The notes: generated by a model from the sequence alone, not told the origin. Counted from the stretch's first letter, positions 8,819-18,423 are shown. The stretch: DNA of 64,000 nucleotides from Hymenobacter terrenus (GCF_000972495.1 NZ_LATM01000017.1:57064-121063); one strand, 5' to 3'. A program made the numbers and translations.

Positions 8819-11254
8819 ATGAATCTGCGAACCTACCTGCGCCTTGCGGGAGCCCTGGCCACGGGCATGCTGATGCTGGTTGGGCTGGATTGGTGCTTTC
8901 CCCTGCCCCCCGCACCGCAGTATTCGCCCATCGTATTAGCAGCCGATGGCACGGTGCTGCACGCCTACCTGAACCCCACGCAGAAGTGGCGAATGAAGAC
9001 CGAGTTGGCGGAAATAACGCCAGCGCTGCAAGAGGCCATTATCAACAAGGAAGACCGGTATTTTCACTATCACTTTGGGGTTAATCCGCTGGCGATAATG
9101 CAGGCGACAGGGCGGAATATTTTCAGAAAAGGCCGCACCACGGGGGCCAGCACCATCACCATGCAGGTAGCCCGGCTGCTGGAGCCCAAGGAGCGCACCA
9201 TTAGCAACAAGCTACTGGAAATGCTGCGCGCCATGCAGTTAGAGGCTCGTTACAGTAAGGCGGAAATATTGCAACTGTATTTAAACCTGGTACCGTACGG
9301 CAGCAATATTGAAGGGGTGAAATCGGCGGCCCTGCTGTACTTTCAGCAGCCGCCCGATTATTTGTCCCTGGCCCAAACCGTGACGCTGGCCATTATTCCT
9401 AACCAACCACGGGTAATGGTTTTGGGGAAGAATAACGCGAAGATTCTGGCGGAGCGAAACCGCTGGCTGCGACAGTTTCAGCAGCAGCACTTGTTCCCCG
9501 ACCAGAACATTGAGGATGCCGTAGCCGAACCGTTGGACGCGCAGCGCCACGGGGCGCCCACACTGGCCCCACACCTGGCCCGACGGCTCGTAACGCGGTT
9601 TCCTGGCCAGGCTATTATTCATTCCACGCTGCGGCGCGGCCCCCAGGCCAAGGCCGAGGATTTGACCCGCAACTACGTGCGCCGCCTGCATGAACTGGGC
9701 ATTTCGCAAGCGGCCGTGCTGGTGGTGAACAACCACACCCATGCTGTGGAGGCCTACGTGGGCTCCGCCAATTTTCAGGATGCGGCCAGCGCGGGGCAGG
9801 TCGATGGTGTGCGGGCCATTCGCTCGCCAGGCAGTACGCTAAAGCCGTTTCTGTACGCCCTAGCGGTAGACCGCGGTATCATCACCCCGAAGCTGAAGCT
9901 GCCTGACGTACCCACTAACTTCAACGGTTTCCGGCCCGAGAATTTCGACAAAAGCTGCGCTGGCGAAGTGACCGTAGAACGCGCCCTGACCTACTCTCTC
10001 AACATCCCCGCCGTGCGCGTGCTGGCCGATGTAGGCGTGAGCAACTTCACCGATAAGTTGCGAATGGCGGGCTTCCAGAGCGTGGCGCGCGCCGCTCCCC
10101 GCCTGGGCCTGAGCACGATTTTGGGCGGCTGTGGCGCCACGCTGGAGGAGCTGACCGGACTGTACGTAGCGCTGGCAAATGGCGGGCAGTATAGGGGCTT
10201 GGCGCTGATCTTACCTCCTGCCGGCACCGCCCCCTGGCACCTCTCACCAAAAAAGAAGGAAGAGCCAAGTAATTTAAGCAAAAGCAAGACCGGTTCCCCT
10301 TCTCTTTTGAAGAGGCACCATGCCCAGCAGGGGTCAGGGGGTGGAGTGCCGGCGGGTACTGCCCTCTTCTCCCCCGCCGCAGCCTTCCTTATCAGCGACA
10401 TCCTTGCCCAGCGGACCCGGCCTGACTTGCCGATGGGCTACGAAAACAGCCGTCACCTTCCCAAAATTGCCTGGAAAACCGGGACCAGCTATGGCCGCCG
10501 CGACGCCTGGAGCATTGGCTACAATAAGGATTACACCATTGGCGTGTGGGTGGGCAATTTCAGTGGGCAGGGCAGCCCGGCTCTGACCGGGGCCGATGTA
10601 GCCTCGCCCCTGCTGTTTGATTTATTTAACGTACTGGCTTACAATTCCCCTAACAAGTGGACTACGCCGCCGGCTAGCCTGGATTTTCGGCTAGTGTGCG
10701 CCGAAACGGGCTTCGTGCCCGGCGAACATTGCCCCAACCAGTTGATTGACTACTACCTGCCGGGAGTTTCCCTGGCCCGGCGCTGCGAGCACCAGAGAGA
10801 AGCGCTGGTATCGGCCGATGGCGCGATTTCCTACTGCCGGGCCTGCGTACCGGCAGCTGGCTTCAAGCGGCAGTTGTTTGCCAACCCCTTGCCCGAAGTG
10901 CTGGCTTTCCGCGAGGCACAGGGGCTGCTGGCTACCCGTCTGCCGCTGCACAACCCCGCCTGCCGGCTGGTACGCGGCACCGAGGATGGCGCGGGCGCGG
11001 CCCTGGCCATCACCTCGCCGCTCGACCATGCCGAATACGTGCTGAATCGCGGCGAAAAGCAGCAACTACTGCTTAGCTGCGCGGCCGGCAGTGAGGTGCG
11101 CCAAGTATTCTGGTACGTGAACGACCGGTTTCTGCGAGCTGCGTCGGCGACGGAGCGGGTGTTTTTCCGGCCGCCCAGCGGTACCATAAAAATATCCTGC
11201 GCCGACGACCACGGCCACAACGTGGATATTGAGCTGCAAGTAGCTGAGCTATAG
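8819..11254 (+). CDS. pbpC: Penicillin-binding protein 1C (bifunctional transglycosylase/transpeptidase)
   Basis: Class A PBP of 811 residues. One N-terminal membrane anchor (residues 8-25) precedes the GT51 glycosyltransferase domain with catalytic Glu in NKEDRYFHYHFG (E78) and the GASTITMQVARL motif. The transpeptidase domain has SPGSTLK (Ser339, Lys342), YSLN (Ser393) and KTGTS (Lys553). A C-terminal BiPBP_C-like beta domain (about 690-811) is typical of PBP1C. Between the SLN and KTG motifs, residues about 478-515 form a low-complexity basic linker (KKKEEPSNLSKSK, then SPSLLKRHH). Its DNA (about 10255-10350) resembles the intergenic repeats elsewhere in this window, so it may be an in-frame repeat insertion. 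The gene follows the glycosyltransferase by 12 bp and completes the A2M-pbpC cluster. Confidence 0.95.
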   Translation: MNLRTYLRLAGALATGMLMLVGLDWCFPLPPAPQYSPIVLAADGTVLHAYLNPTQKWRMKTELAEITPALQEAIINKEDRYFHYHFGVNPLAIMQATGRNIFRKGRTTGASTITMQVARLLEPKERTISNKLLEMLRAMQLEARYSKAEILQLYLNLVPYGSNIEGVKSAALLYFQQPPDYLSLAQTVTLAIIPNQPRVMVLGKNNAKILAERNRWLRQFQQQHLFPDQNIEDAVAEPLDAQRHGAPTLAPHLARRLVTRFPGQAIIHSTLRRGPQAKAEDLTRNYVRRLHELGISQAAVLVVNNHTHAVEAYVGSANFQDAASAGQVDGVRAIRSPGSTLKPFLYALAVDRGIITPKLKLPDVPTNFNGFRPENFDKSCAGEVTVERALTYSLNIPAVRVLADVGVSNFTDKLRMAGFQSVARAAPRLGLSTILGGCGATLEELTGLYVALANGGQYRGLALILPPAGTAPWHLSPKKKEEPSNLSKSKTGSPSLLKRHHAQQGSGGGVPAGTALFSPAAAFLISDILAQRTRPDLPMGYENSRHLPKIAWKTGTSYGRRDAWSIGYNKDYTIGVWVGNFSGQGSPALTGADVASPLLFDLFNVLAYNSPNKWTTPPASLDFRLVCAETGFVPGEHCPNQLIDYYLPGVSLARRCEHQREALVSADGAISYCRACVPAAGFKRQLFANPLPEVLAFREAQGLLATRLPLHNPACRLVRGTEDGAGAALAITSPLDHAEYVLNRGEKQQLLLSCAAGSEVRQVFWYVNDRFLRAASATERVFFRPPSGTIKISCADDHGHNVDIELQVAEL
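10291..10348 (-). repeat. Dispersed C-rich foldback repeat (family A) inside pbpC
   Basis: On the minus strand this stretch reads CACCCCCTGACCCCT, a 14-nt spacer, then CCTCTTCAAAAGAGAAGGGG. The same two blocks form intergenic repeats at 33926-33955 (CACCCCCTGACCCC then CTTCTC/GAAGAGG) and 12964-13000 (CCCCTCTC AAAA GAGAGGGG). Here the copy is in frame within coding sequence, giving a Ser/Gly/Lys-rich linker. Element boundaries are uncertain. Confidence 0.55.
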
Positions 11255-11540
11255 AAGTGTCACCTAACACCTTCGCAATAACCAACTTTTAAAGAAGTTC
11301 GCGGTTGACCAAGCTTGGGGTCGCGCACCAGGAATCAAGAACGGAAGACACGGAGACAGAACGAGTCGACTGCGGTTCCGCCTGACTACGTGTCCGCAAA
11401 GCCCCGTTACCCTTACTACGGCCAACTACGCAAACGTTGCTTTTAAATGGTGCGACAGCTGTGATGCCACCATAATTGGTGGGTGGCAGCATCATTTTGA
11501 CCTCCTGTGCGTATCGGCTAGCTGTTCCCGCTTACTCGCT

Positions 11541-12890
11541 ATGAAACAACTACGAAAGGCCTTGAAGCCCTTGCTTCAACTGGTCTTATTTGCGCCATTT
11601 CTTGCTTTTTCACAGCCCACCACGCCGCCAACCAAGCCGCTTTCACGGCAGGAGTGCATAGACTTCGCACTGAAAAATCAGCCTGCCGTGCGACAGGCGC
11701 TGATTGACCAGGAAATCGGCGAGCGCAACCTTCGTATTGGCCTCAGCGGTTGGCTGCCCCAGGTGCAGGGAACGGCCACGCTGGCACACAACATCCAGCT
11801 GCCGGTTTCCGTGCTCCCGAATTTCACGGACCCATCGGCGGGACCGCAGATTTTGCGAATAGGCCTGCGCAATACTTCCACGCTGGGCTTACAGGGCACG
11901 CAGCTCCTCTACAACAACGACGTGCTGCGGGCGGCCCGCTCGGTGCGCTTCATCCGCCAGCAAACCGGACTGAACACCACCAGCTTCAAGATTGATGTGG
12001 TGACCAATGTGAGCAAGGCATTCTACGACATCCTGCTCACACGCGAGCAAATTAAAGTGCTCGATGAGGCTATCCGACGGCAGGAAAAGCAGTTGCGCGA
12101 CGCCAAATCGCAGTACGATGTCGGCATTGTGGACAAAACAGACTACAAAAGGTCGCAAATCAGCGTACGAAACGCTTACGCCGACCGCAAGACCACCGTG
12201 GAGTCGCTGAAGGCCAAGGACGCTTTGCTCAAGCAGCTTATGGGCCTGGATGCGCAGAACTCACTAGCCCTGACCTACGACACCTTGCAACTGGTGCAGG
12301 AAGTGCTGCTCGACACCACCGAGCAGCTGGCCTACGAGCGGCGCGTGGAAATCCAGCAGCTCCAGACCCAGCAGAAACTGCAGCGGCTCAACATCGACTA
12401 CTACCGCTACGGGTTCCTACCTTCGCTCTCGGCCTATGGCAACTACAACCGGGTGTTCCAGAACAACGAGTTTAGCCAGCTTTACAACACGGCTTTTCCC
12501 AATTCGCAGATAGGCCTGCAGCTGGCCGTACCGATTTTCACGGGCACCCGCCGCCTGCAAAATCTGCGCATTGCCGAGTTGCAGCAAGACCGGCTCGCCC
12601 TTGACATGGTAGGCACCCGTAACCAAGTGAACACAGAGTACCAGAGCGCTATCGCCAACTACAAAAGCTCGCTGAACGACCTGAATACCCAGCGCGACAA
12701 CGTGGCCGACGCCCGCGAGGTCTACAAGGTCATCAAGCTGCAATACGATGAAGGCCTGCGGGCTTACCTGGAAGTCATCACTGCCGAGAATGACTTGCGC
12801 AACTCCCAGTTCAACTACTACAACTCGCTGTATAAAGTATTGGCCAGCAAGCTGGACGTGCAGCGGGCTTTGGGCGACATCACTTTTTAA
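11541..12890 (+). CDS. TolC family outer-membrane efflux protein
   Basis: 449-residue outer-membrane channel of a tripartite efflux pump. A signal peptide ends around FLAFSQP (residue 26). The rest shows the two repeated long-helix OEP blocks: SRQECIDFALKNQPAVRQA at the first helix and FKIDVVTNVSKAFYDILLTREQIKVLDEAI in the periplasmic barrel. The second half (ALDMVGTRNQVNTEYQSAI, then LNTQRDNVADAREVY) repeats the pattern and ends in NDLRNSQFNYYNSLYKVLASKLDVQRALGD. It is the first gene of a TolC - adaptor - RND set, the usual Bacteroidota order. The 286-bp region upstream presumably carries the promoter, but I could not fix one. The exported substrate cannot be told from sequence. Confidence 0.92.
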   Translation: MKQLRKALKPLLQLVLFAPFLAFSQPTTPPTKPLSRQECIDFALKNQPAVRQALIDQEIGERNLRIGLSGWLPQVQGTATLAHNIQLPVSVLPNFTDPSAGPQILRIGLRNTSTLGLQGTQLLYNNDVLRAARSVRFIRQQTGLNTTSFKIDVVTNVSKAFYDILLTREQIKVLDEAIRRQEKQLRDAKSQYDVGIVDKTDYKRSQISVRNAYADRKTTVESLKAKDALLKQLMGLDAQNSLALTYDTLQLVQEVLLDTTEQLAYERRVEIQQLQTQQKLQRLNIDYYRYGFLPSLSAYGNYNRVFQNNEFSQLYNTAFPNSQIGLQLAVPIFTGTRRLQNLRIAELQQDRLALDMVGTRNQVNTEYQSAIANYKSSLNDLNTQRDNVADAREVYKVIKLQYDEGLRAYLEVITAENDLRNSQFNYYNSLYKVLASKLDVQRALGDITF

Positions 12891-12963
12891 TAGATTGACT
12901 TGCCGTACGTAACGTCTCATGGGAAAGCACATTAGGCCAAGCGCAACATTCTGCCCGCGGGAA

Positions 12964-13016
12964 CCTCACCCCCGGCCCCTCTCCAAAAGAGAGGGGAGCC
13001 TAACAATTTTGTTAGG
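12964..13016. repeat. Palindromic intergenic repeat (family A) plus an 18-bp palindrome
   Basis: CCTCACCCCCGGCCCCTCTC, then AAAA, then GAGAGGGGAGCC forms a strong hairpin. It is followed directly by the perfect palindrome CCTAACAATTTTGTTAGG (12999-13016). The repeat lies between the tolC and adaptor genes of the efflux operon, so it would be transcribed and could attenuate or stabilise the message. Related copies lie at 33926, about 34055, 46556 and within pbpC. Confidence 0.65.
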
Positions 13017-13138
13017 AGCATACTCCTCTTTTTGAGAAAGATGCTGGGAATGAGGCTCCCCGACTTCGCTCAACCGGACGTTCTTCTCAGCAGAATGCGC
13101 TCTCATGCAGGACGTTCTTTATCCACTTCACCCCGACT

Positions 13139-14302
13139 ATGAACACCCATTCCCTCCGGCTTTTTTCTGTGTTCCTTGGCGCCTTGGCCATCACTTCCTG
13201 CGGCAATAAAGAGGAAGACGAGGCTAAGAAAAATGCGCCCCCGCCACCCATCTCGGTGGCGGTGTACAAAGTTGACCAGGAACCAGTGGTTAGCTTCGAC
13301 AGCTACCCCGGCACGGTGGTGCCGCTGAACGAAGTGGAGCTGCGCGCCGAAGTAGGCGGCTACGTCACCCGAATTTTTATTAAGGACGGGCAGCATGTGA
13401 CGAAAGGCCAGCGCCTCTACGAACTGGACCAGACTCGCTATCTGGCTGATTACCGGCAGGCCCAGGCCCAGCTGACCGTGGCGCGCTCCAACTACGCCAA
13501 AGCCGCCAAGGACGCCGAGCGCTATAACCGTCTGGCCGAGCAGGATGCCATTGCCCGGCAGCGCGTGGACTACGCCCAAACCGACGTGGCTAACGCAGCT
13601 TCCCAGGTGACGGCTGCCCAAGCCGCCGTTACCAACGTGGCGCAGGACCTGAAGCGGTCTATCGTGGTGGCGCCATTTTCGGGCACCATCGGTATTTCAC
13701 CGGTGCGGCTGGGCTCGCTCGCCACTCAGGGCAGCACGCTGCTGAACACCATTTCTTCCGACGACCCCATCGCCGTAGATGTGGCTGTGAGTGAGCAGCA
13801 ACTCCCGCGTTTCCGAAATTTGCAGCAACGCCCCACCACGGCCGCCGACTCGGCGTATACGTTGGTTTTGCCTGGCCAGCAGGAATACACAGCGCCGGGC
13901 AAAATCACAACCATCGACCGGGCTGTGGACCCGCAAACCGGCACCGTGAAGGTGCGCGTGCAGTTCCCCAACCCGAAACGCCTGCTGCTGGCCGGCATGA
14001 ACACCACCCTGCGCGTGCGCAACGAGGACACTGGCCGCCAGCTCACCATTCCCTACAAGGCGGTGACTGAGCAGATGGGTGAATTCTTCGTGTACGTGGT
14101 GGGCGACAGCAGTAAAGTAGATCAGCGCAAAGTGACCCTGGGCACCCGCGTGCAGGATAAAGTGGTAGTGCGTGAGGGTCTGAAAGTCAACGAAACCGTT
14201 GTGAGTGAAGGCGTGCAGAACCTGCGCCCCGGTGCTGTGGTGAAAGTGGGCGACTCAAACGCGCCGGCTGCCCCAGCGGGCCCGCCCACGGCGGCGAAGT
14301 AG
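13139..14302 (+). CDS. RND efflux periplasmic adaptor (membrane fusion protein), lipoprotein
   Basis: 387-residue MFP/HlyD-type adaptor that bridges the inner-membrane RND pump and the TolC channel. The N-terminal lipoprotein signal ends at ITSC (Cys21). The biotinyl-lipoyl half motif lies at residues 72-95 (VTRIFIKDGQHVTKGQRLYE), followed by the alpha-hairpin (Ala/Gln-rich, about 100-160), the matching lipoyl half (VVAPFSGTIGISPVRLGSL), then beta-barrel and membrane-proximal domains. A Pro/Ala-rich tail closes the protein. The start at 13139 gives a typical signal sequence. The stop codon is the first base group of a palindromic repeat cluster (14300-14424) separating it from the pump gene. 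Confidence 0.92.
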   Translation: MNTHSLRLFSVFLGALAITSCGNKEEDEAKKNAPPPPISVAVYKVDQEPVVSFDSYPGTVVPLNEVELRAEVGGYVTRIFIKDGQHVTKGQRLYELDQTRYLADYRQAQAQLTVARSNYAKAAKDAERYNRLAEQDAIARQRVDYAQTDVANAASQVTAAQAAVTNVAQDLKRSIVVAPFSGTIGISPVRLGSLATQGSTLLNTISSDDPIAVDVAVSEQQLPRFRNLQQRPTTAADSAYTLVLPGQQEYTAPGKITTIDRAVDPQTGTVKVRVQFPNPKRLLLAGMNTTLRVRNEDTGRQLTIPYKAVTEQMGEFFVYVVGDSSKVDQRKVTLGTRVQDKVVVREGLKVNETVVSEGVQNLRPGAVVKVGDSNAPAAPAGPPTAAK

Positions 14303-14424
14303 GCCGGGTGGCGCGCAGCCTTTGCTGCGCGTGGTGGTCGTCAGTAATTCTTCTCGTTCCACGACAGACGCAGCAAAGGCTGCGTCCTACTTCTAACGAT
14401 TGACGCAGCGAAGGCTGCGCCCTA
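14300..14424. repeat. Cluster of three REP-like palindromic units (family B)
   Basis: Three related units occur: GCGCAGCCTTTGCTGCGC (14313-14330), ACGCAGCAAAGGCTGCGTCC near 14367-14390 and ACGCAGCGAAGGCTGCGCCC near 14403-14424. Each is an inverted repeat of GCAGC around an AAAG/GAAG core, ending in a CTAC box. They sit inside the efflux operon between adaptor and pump and overlap the adaptor stop codon. A related family member is at 43288-43311. Confidence 0.7.
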
Positions 14425-14430
14425 CATGCT

Positions 14431-17400
14431 ATGATTTCAGATGTTTTTATTCGGCGACCGGTTACGGCCATCGTCATTTCGATTGTGATTGTGCTGGTGG
14501 GGACCATTGCGGTCCTCAACCTGCCGGTGAGCCAGTATCCCAATATTTCGCCGCCGGTGGTGCAGATATCAGGCAGCTTCACGGGGGCCGATGCCCAGAC
14601 GGTGGAGCAAACCGTGATGACGCCCATCGAAACGCAAGTGAATGGCACGCCCGGCATGGCCTACCTGCAATCGAACGCTACGAGCGACGGCCGCGTGTCA
14701 ACCAACGTCACCTTCGACATCGGCACCAACATCGACATTGCTACCCTCGACGTGCAGAACCGCGTGAGCGTGGCTCAGCCCAGCCTGCCCCAAGAAGTGC
14801 AGCGCCTGGGCCTGACCGTGCGTAAGCGCAACCCCACCACTCTCATGGTGCTGGCCATTTACTCGCCCAAGCGCAGTCACAGCATCGCCTTCCTCGATAA
14901 CTATACCAACGTGTTTGTGCGCGACGCCCTGCTGCGCGTGCCCGGCGTGGGCGACGTGACGGCCCTGGGCCAGGACTTTTCGATGCGCATCTGGCTCAAG
15001 CCCGACCGCATGGCGCAGCTTGGCCTTAATGTGAACGACGTGACCAATGCTCTGCGCGAGCAGAATGTGCAGGTGGCGGCCGGCGCGGTGGGCACGGCGC
15101 CGCAGTACTCGTCGCAGGCTTTCCAGTTCAACGTGTTCGTGAACGGGCGGCTGAGTAAGGTGGAGGAATTTGAGAACATCGTGGTCCGCACCAAGCCCGA
15201 AGACGGCTCCATCGTGTATCTCAAGGATGTGGCCCGCGTGCAGCTCGGCCAGTTCGACTACTCGCGCTACAACACCACCAACGGCACGCCCACCACCCTA
15301 CTGCTCATCAACCAGACGCCCGGCGGCAACGCTCTGCAAACCGCCACCGGCATCTACAAAACCATGGATGCACTGCAGAAGAAATTCCCGCCGGATGTGG
15401 TGTACAAGGCCGTTTTCGAGTCCGTGACGGTGGTGCAGGTTTCCATCAAGGAAGTTATTGAAACCCTGCTTGAAGCCCTCGCCCTAGTGACGGTGGTGGT
15501 ATTCATCTTCCTGCAAAGCTGGCGGGCCACGCTCATCCCGATATTGGCTATTCCGGTGGCCATTATCGGTACGTTCATCCTATTTATTCCGCTGGGATTC
15601 ACGATTAACACGCTCACGCTGTTTGGTTTCGTGCTGGCCATCGGCATCGTGGTCGACGACGCTATTGTGGTGGTCGAAGCCGTGCAGCATTACATCGACG
15701 CCGAGCAGCTGCCGGCCCCGGAGGCGACGGCCAAGGCCATGAAGGATATTACAGCGCCGGTTATTGCCATTGCCCTGATTCTAGCGGCGGTGTTCGTGCC
15801 CGTGGGCTTCATTCCGGGCATCGTGGGCAAGCTTTATCAACAGTTTGCCATCACCATTGCCATTTCGGTGGTGTTGTCGGCCTTCATTGCCTTGTCGCTC
15901 ACGCCTGCCCTGTGCGCGCTGATGCTACGGCCCTCCGAGCAGAAAGAGGAAGCGAAGGGCCTGAACAAGCTGTTTTACAAGTTCAATAAGTGGTTTGAGC
16001 GCACCACCGAGCGGTATTCCAACGGGGTAAAAAGGTCGCTCAAGGCCACGCCGTTCGTGCTGATTTTGCTGGTGTGCGTCTATGTGGGCACCTTCCTGCT
16101 ATTTCGGGGCAAGCCCTCGGGCTTTATCCCAACTGAGGACGAAGGCCGCCTGTTTATTGCCGTGGAGCTACCGCAGGGTGCCTCCAGCTCGCGCACGCAG
16201 GCCGTCATGGACCAGATGGCGAAAATCATCGGCCAGAAAGTACCGGCCATCAAGAACTACACTGGCGTGGGCGGCCTCAACGCGCTCAACTTTTCTTTCA
16301 AGTCCAACAGTGGCACCTTCTTCCTTCAGATGAAGCCCTGGGAAGAGCGCAAGAAGGAAGAGGACCAGCTACAAGGTATCATTGCCCGCCTGCAGAAGGA
16401 GTTTACGGTCATCAAGGGGGCCAACATCGTGGTGGTGCCGCCGCCGGCCATTCCCGGCCTGGGCAACACCGGCGGATTCAGCTTCCAACTGGAGCAGCGC
16501 GAGCAGGCCAGCGACATCAAAACCTTTGAAGCTACCGTCAACAAGTTCGTAGCCGCTGCCAACCAACGCCCCGAAATTGGCCGCGCCTTCACCTTCTTCA
16601 CCGCCAAAACGCCCGGCTACCAGGTCACCGTCGACCGCGACAAGGCCAAGAAGCTGGGCGTGCCGCTCACCAATATCTTCACCACCATGTCGACCTACAT
16701 GGGTTCGGCGTACATCAACGACTTCACCCGCTACGGTCGCAACTTCCGCGTGGTGGCCCAGGCCGATACTTTCTACCGCAAAGACATCAGCGACCTGAAT
16801 ACCTACTACGTGCAAAACCAGCAGGGCCAGAACATTCCCCTGGGGTCACTCATTACGACCAAGGTGACGGAAAACGCCCCGCTGATTTCGCACTACAACC
16901 TGTTCCGGGCCGCCGAAATTAACGGCGACGCCAAGCCCGGCTACAGCTCTGGTCAAGCCATTGCGGCCCTGCAGGAAGTGGCCGCCCAAACCCTGCCCGC
17001 CGACTATGGCTTTGACTTCTCGGGCCTGAGCCGTGAGGAAATCAACTCTGGCAATAGCACCATCATCATCTTTGGCCTCAGCATCGTGTTCGTATTCCTG
17101 CTGCTGGCCGCTTTGTACGAGAGTTGGTCGGTGCCATTCTCGGTGCTGCTGGCGGTGCCCCTGGGGGCCTTTGGCGCCATCGTGGCCCTCACCTTTCTGC
17201 CCAAGCTCACCAACAACGTCTACGCCCAGATTGGCCTCATCACCCTCATTGGCCTGGCTGCCAAAAACGCCATCCTGATTGTAGAGTTCGCCAAAGAGCG
17301 AGTTGACTGGGGCATGGACGTGGTCGAGGCCACGCTGGCCGCCGTCACGTTGCGCCTGCGCCCCATCATCATGACCTCACTGGCCTTCATACTCGGGGTG

Positions 17401-17694
17401 TTGCCGCTGGCTTTCTCCTCCGGTGCTGGTGCCGTGTCGCGCCAAACAATAGGCTGGACGGTAACGGGTGGCATGCTGGCGGCTACGTTCCTGGCCATTT
17501 TCGCCGTGCCGGTGCTGTTCGTCGGCATCACCAAACTGGCCTATGGCAAAAAGAAACTAGCCGAGTTGCAAGCCAACTACCGGCCCGAGGACCACGACCA
17601 ATCCGGCCATAGCCACGCCGCTGACCCCGACGACCCCACCACGCCACCGGAAGGGCCCAGCACCCCACCCGGCGGGCCAGATGCGAAGCGGTAG
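14431..17694 (+). CDS. RND family efflux pump permease (HAE1 / AcrB-type)
   Basis: Inner-membrane proton-driven drug exporter, 1087 residues, 12 membrane segments with two large periplasmic loops. The proton-relay residues of AcrB are conserved: the Asp pair in IVVDDAIVVVEA (Asp409/Asp410) in TM4 and the Lys of GLAAKNAILIVEFAKE (Lys945) in TM10. The N terminus (MISDVFIRRPVTAIVISI) is typical of the family and fixes the start. The C-terminal tail after residue about 1045 is His/Asp/Pro-rich (DHDQSGHSHAADPDD), a cytosolic extension longer than AcrB's and possibly metal-binding by composition only. It is the last gene of the efflux operon. Hydrophobic drugs or detergents are likely substrates, but specificity cannot be read. 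Confidence 0.94.
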   Translation: MISDVFIRRPVTAIVISIVIVLVGTIAVLNLPVSQYPNISPPVVQISGSFTGADAQTVEQTVMTPIETQVNGTPGMAYLQSNATSDGRVSTNVTFDIGTNIDIATLDVQNRVSVAQPSLPQEVQRLGLTVRKRNPTTLMVLAIYSPKRSHSIAFLDNYTNVFVRDALLRVPGVGDVTALGQDFSMRIWLKPDRMAQLGLNVNDVTNALREQNVQVAAGAVGTAPQYSSQAFQFNVFVNGRLSKVEEFENIVVRTKPEDGSIVYLKDVARVQLGQFDYSRYNTTNGTPTTLLLINQTPGGNALQTATGIYKTMDALQKKFPPDVVYKAVFESVTVVQVSIKEVIETLLEALALVTVVVFIFLQSWRATLIPILAIPVAIIGTFILFIPLGFTINTLTLFGFVLAIGIVVDDAIVVVEAVQHYIDAEQLPAPEATAKAMKDITAPVIAIALILAAVFVPVGFIPGIVGKLYQQFAITIAISVVLSAFIALSLTPALCALMLRPSEQKEEAKGLNKLFYKFNKWFERTTERYSNGVKRSLKATPFVLILLVCVYVGTFLLFRGKPSGFIPTEDEGRLFIAVELPQGASSSRTQAVMDQMAKIIGQKVPAIKNYTGVGGLNALNFSFKSNSGTFFLQMKPWEERKKEEDQLQGIIARLQKEFTVIKGANIVVVPPPAIPGLGNTGGFSFQLEQREQASDIKTFEATVNKFVAAANQRPEIGRAFTFFTAKTPGYQVTVDRDKAKKLGVPLTNIFTTMSTYMGSAYINDFTRYGRNFRVVAQADTFYRKDISDLNTYYVQNQQGQNIPLGSLITTKVTENAPLISHYNLFRAAEINGDAKPGYSSGQAIAALQEVAAQTLPADYGFDFSGLSREEINSGNSTIIIFGLSIVFVFLLLAALYESWSVPFSVLLAVPLGAFGAIVALTFLPKLTNNVYAQIGLITLIGLAAKNAILIVEFAKERVDWGMDVVEATLAAVTLRLRPIIMTSLAFILGVLPLAFSSGAGAVSRQTIGWTVTGGMLAATFLAIFAVPVLFVGITKLAYGKKKLAELQANYRPEDHDQSGHSHAADPDDPTTPPEGPSTPPGGPDAKR

Positions 17695-17770
17695 TTGCCT
17701 GCCGTTGGCGATGAAGAGCTTGACGCGGTTTTGGGGCCGATGTACCGTAGCGGGCAATAGCGGAAAATTG

Positions 17771-18421
17771 CTAGCGCTCGAGATGACTGTGCTGCAAAAC
17801 AGCCATTTGTCCATTGAGAGTTACTTCCTCGGCAGTTTTCGTCTGCACCGGGCAATTGTCTGTGACTTCCAATACGCGCAATGCAGTGCTGTAATAGTCC
17901 ACCAACACCGGCTCGCCAGCTAGCATAATGCTGGCCGGGCTGCTGTCTACCAAGTCGGAGCATTCGCTGCCAATCAGCAAGCCGCTCAGGTAGAAATAGT
18001 TTTCCTGCTTGCTGGCCTTTTTGAATAAGTCGTTGGTGCGCACTCGGAAAGCATTGTGCAACAGACTGGCCTTCCGGCTGTCACGCACCCCTCGCGCAAA
18101 CCACTGCTGGTTGCTACCTTCTTCCAGCTTGCCACCTGCTTCCACCGAGGCGGCTAGAATTCCTTTGGTTGATAGCAGCGAAAAAAGCTCCCCGGTCATG
18201 TAGGTTTTCAGCGAAATGGCTTGGCCGTTTTTCACCAGCACGTGCTTGGCGTGCGTGCCGGGATGCAGGAAAAGCTGCTCTTCCGCTGTATTTGGAAAGA
18301 GACAGCCGACGAGTTGGGTTTCTTCACCGCGCATCACGTCCTCTTCACTTTTCACGCCGGAAATGAGCAGTGTGGAGTGTTTAAAATCGGTAGTCGAAGC
18401 AATGGCTTTGGTGGCCAAATA
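17771..18421 (-). pseudogene. dgoK: 2-dehydro-3-deoxygalactonokinase (DgoK), C-terminal remnant
   Basis: About 216 residues matching the C-terminal two thirds of DgoK, the kinase of the De Ley-Doudoroff galactonate pathway. Telling segments are LLISGVKSEEDVMRGEETQ, FLHPGTHAKHVLVKNGQ, SLKTYMTGELFSLL and the late LAGEPVLVDYYSTAL. Its C terminus looks complete, but the N-terminal nucleotide-binding part (the DxGTT region, about 90-110 residues) is gone. A TGA lies directly upstream of the open frame. What precedes it is a piece of dgoD, so the 5' end was lost in a deletion that fused the two genes. It cannot be an active kinase without the ATP-binding lobe. Family assignment is from recognised motifs and neighbouring dgo pieces. 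Confidence 0.75.
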
Positions 18422-18423
18422 TC

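Noticed and set aside
11289..11495. Minus-strand 68-codon frame before tolC
   Set aside because: Unusual composition, no family, and it lies in the expected promoter region of the efflux operon.
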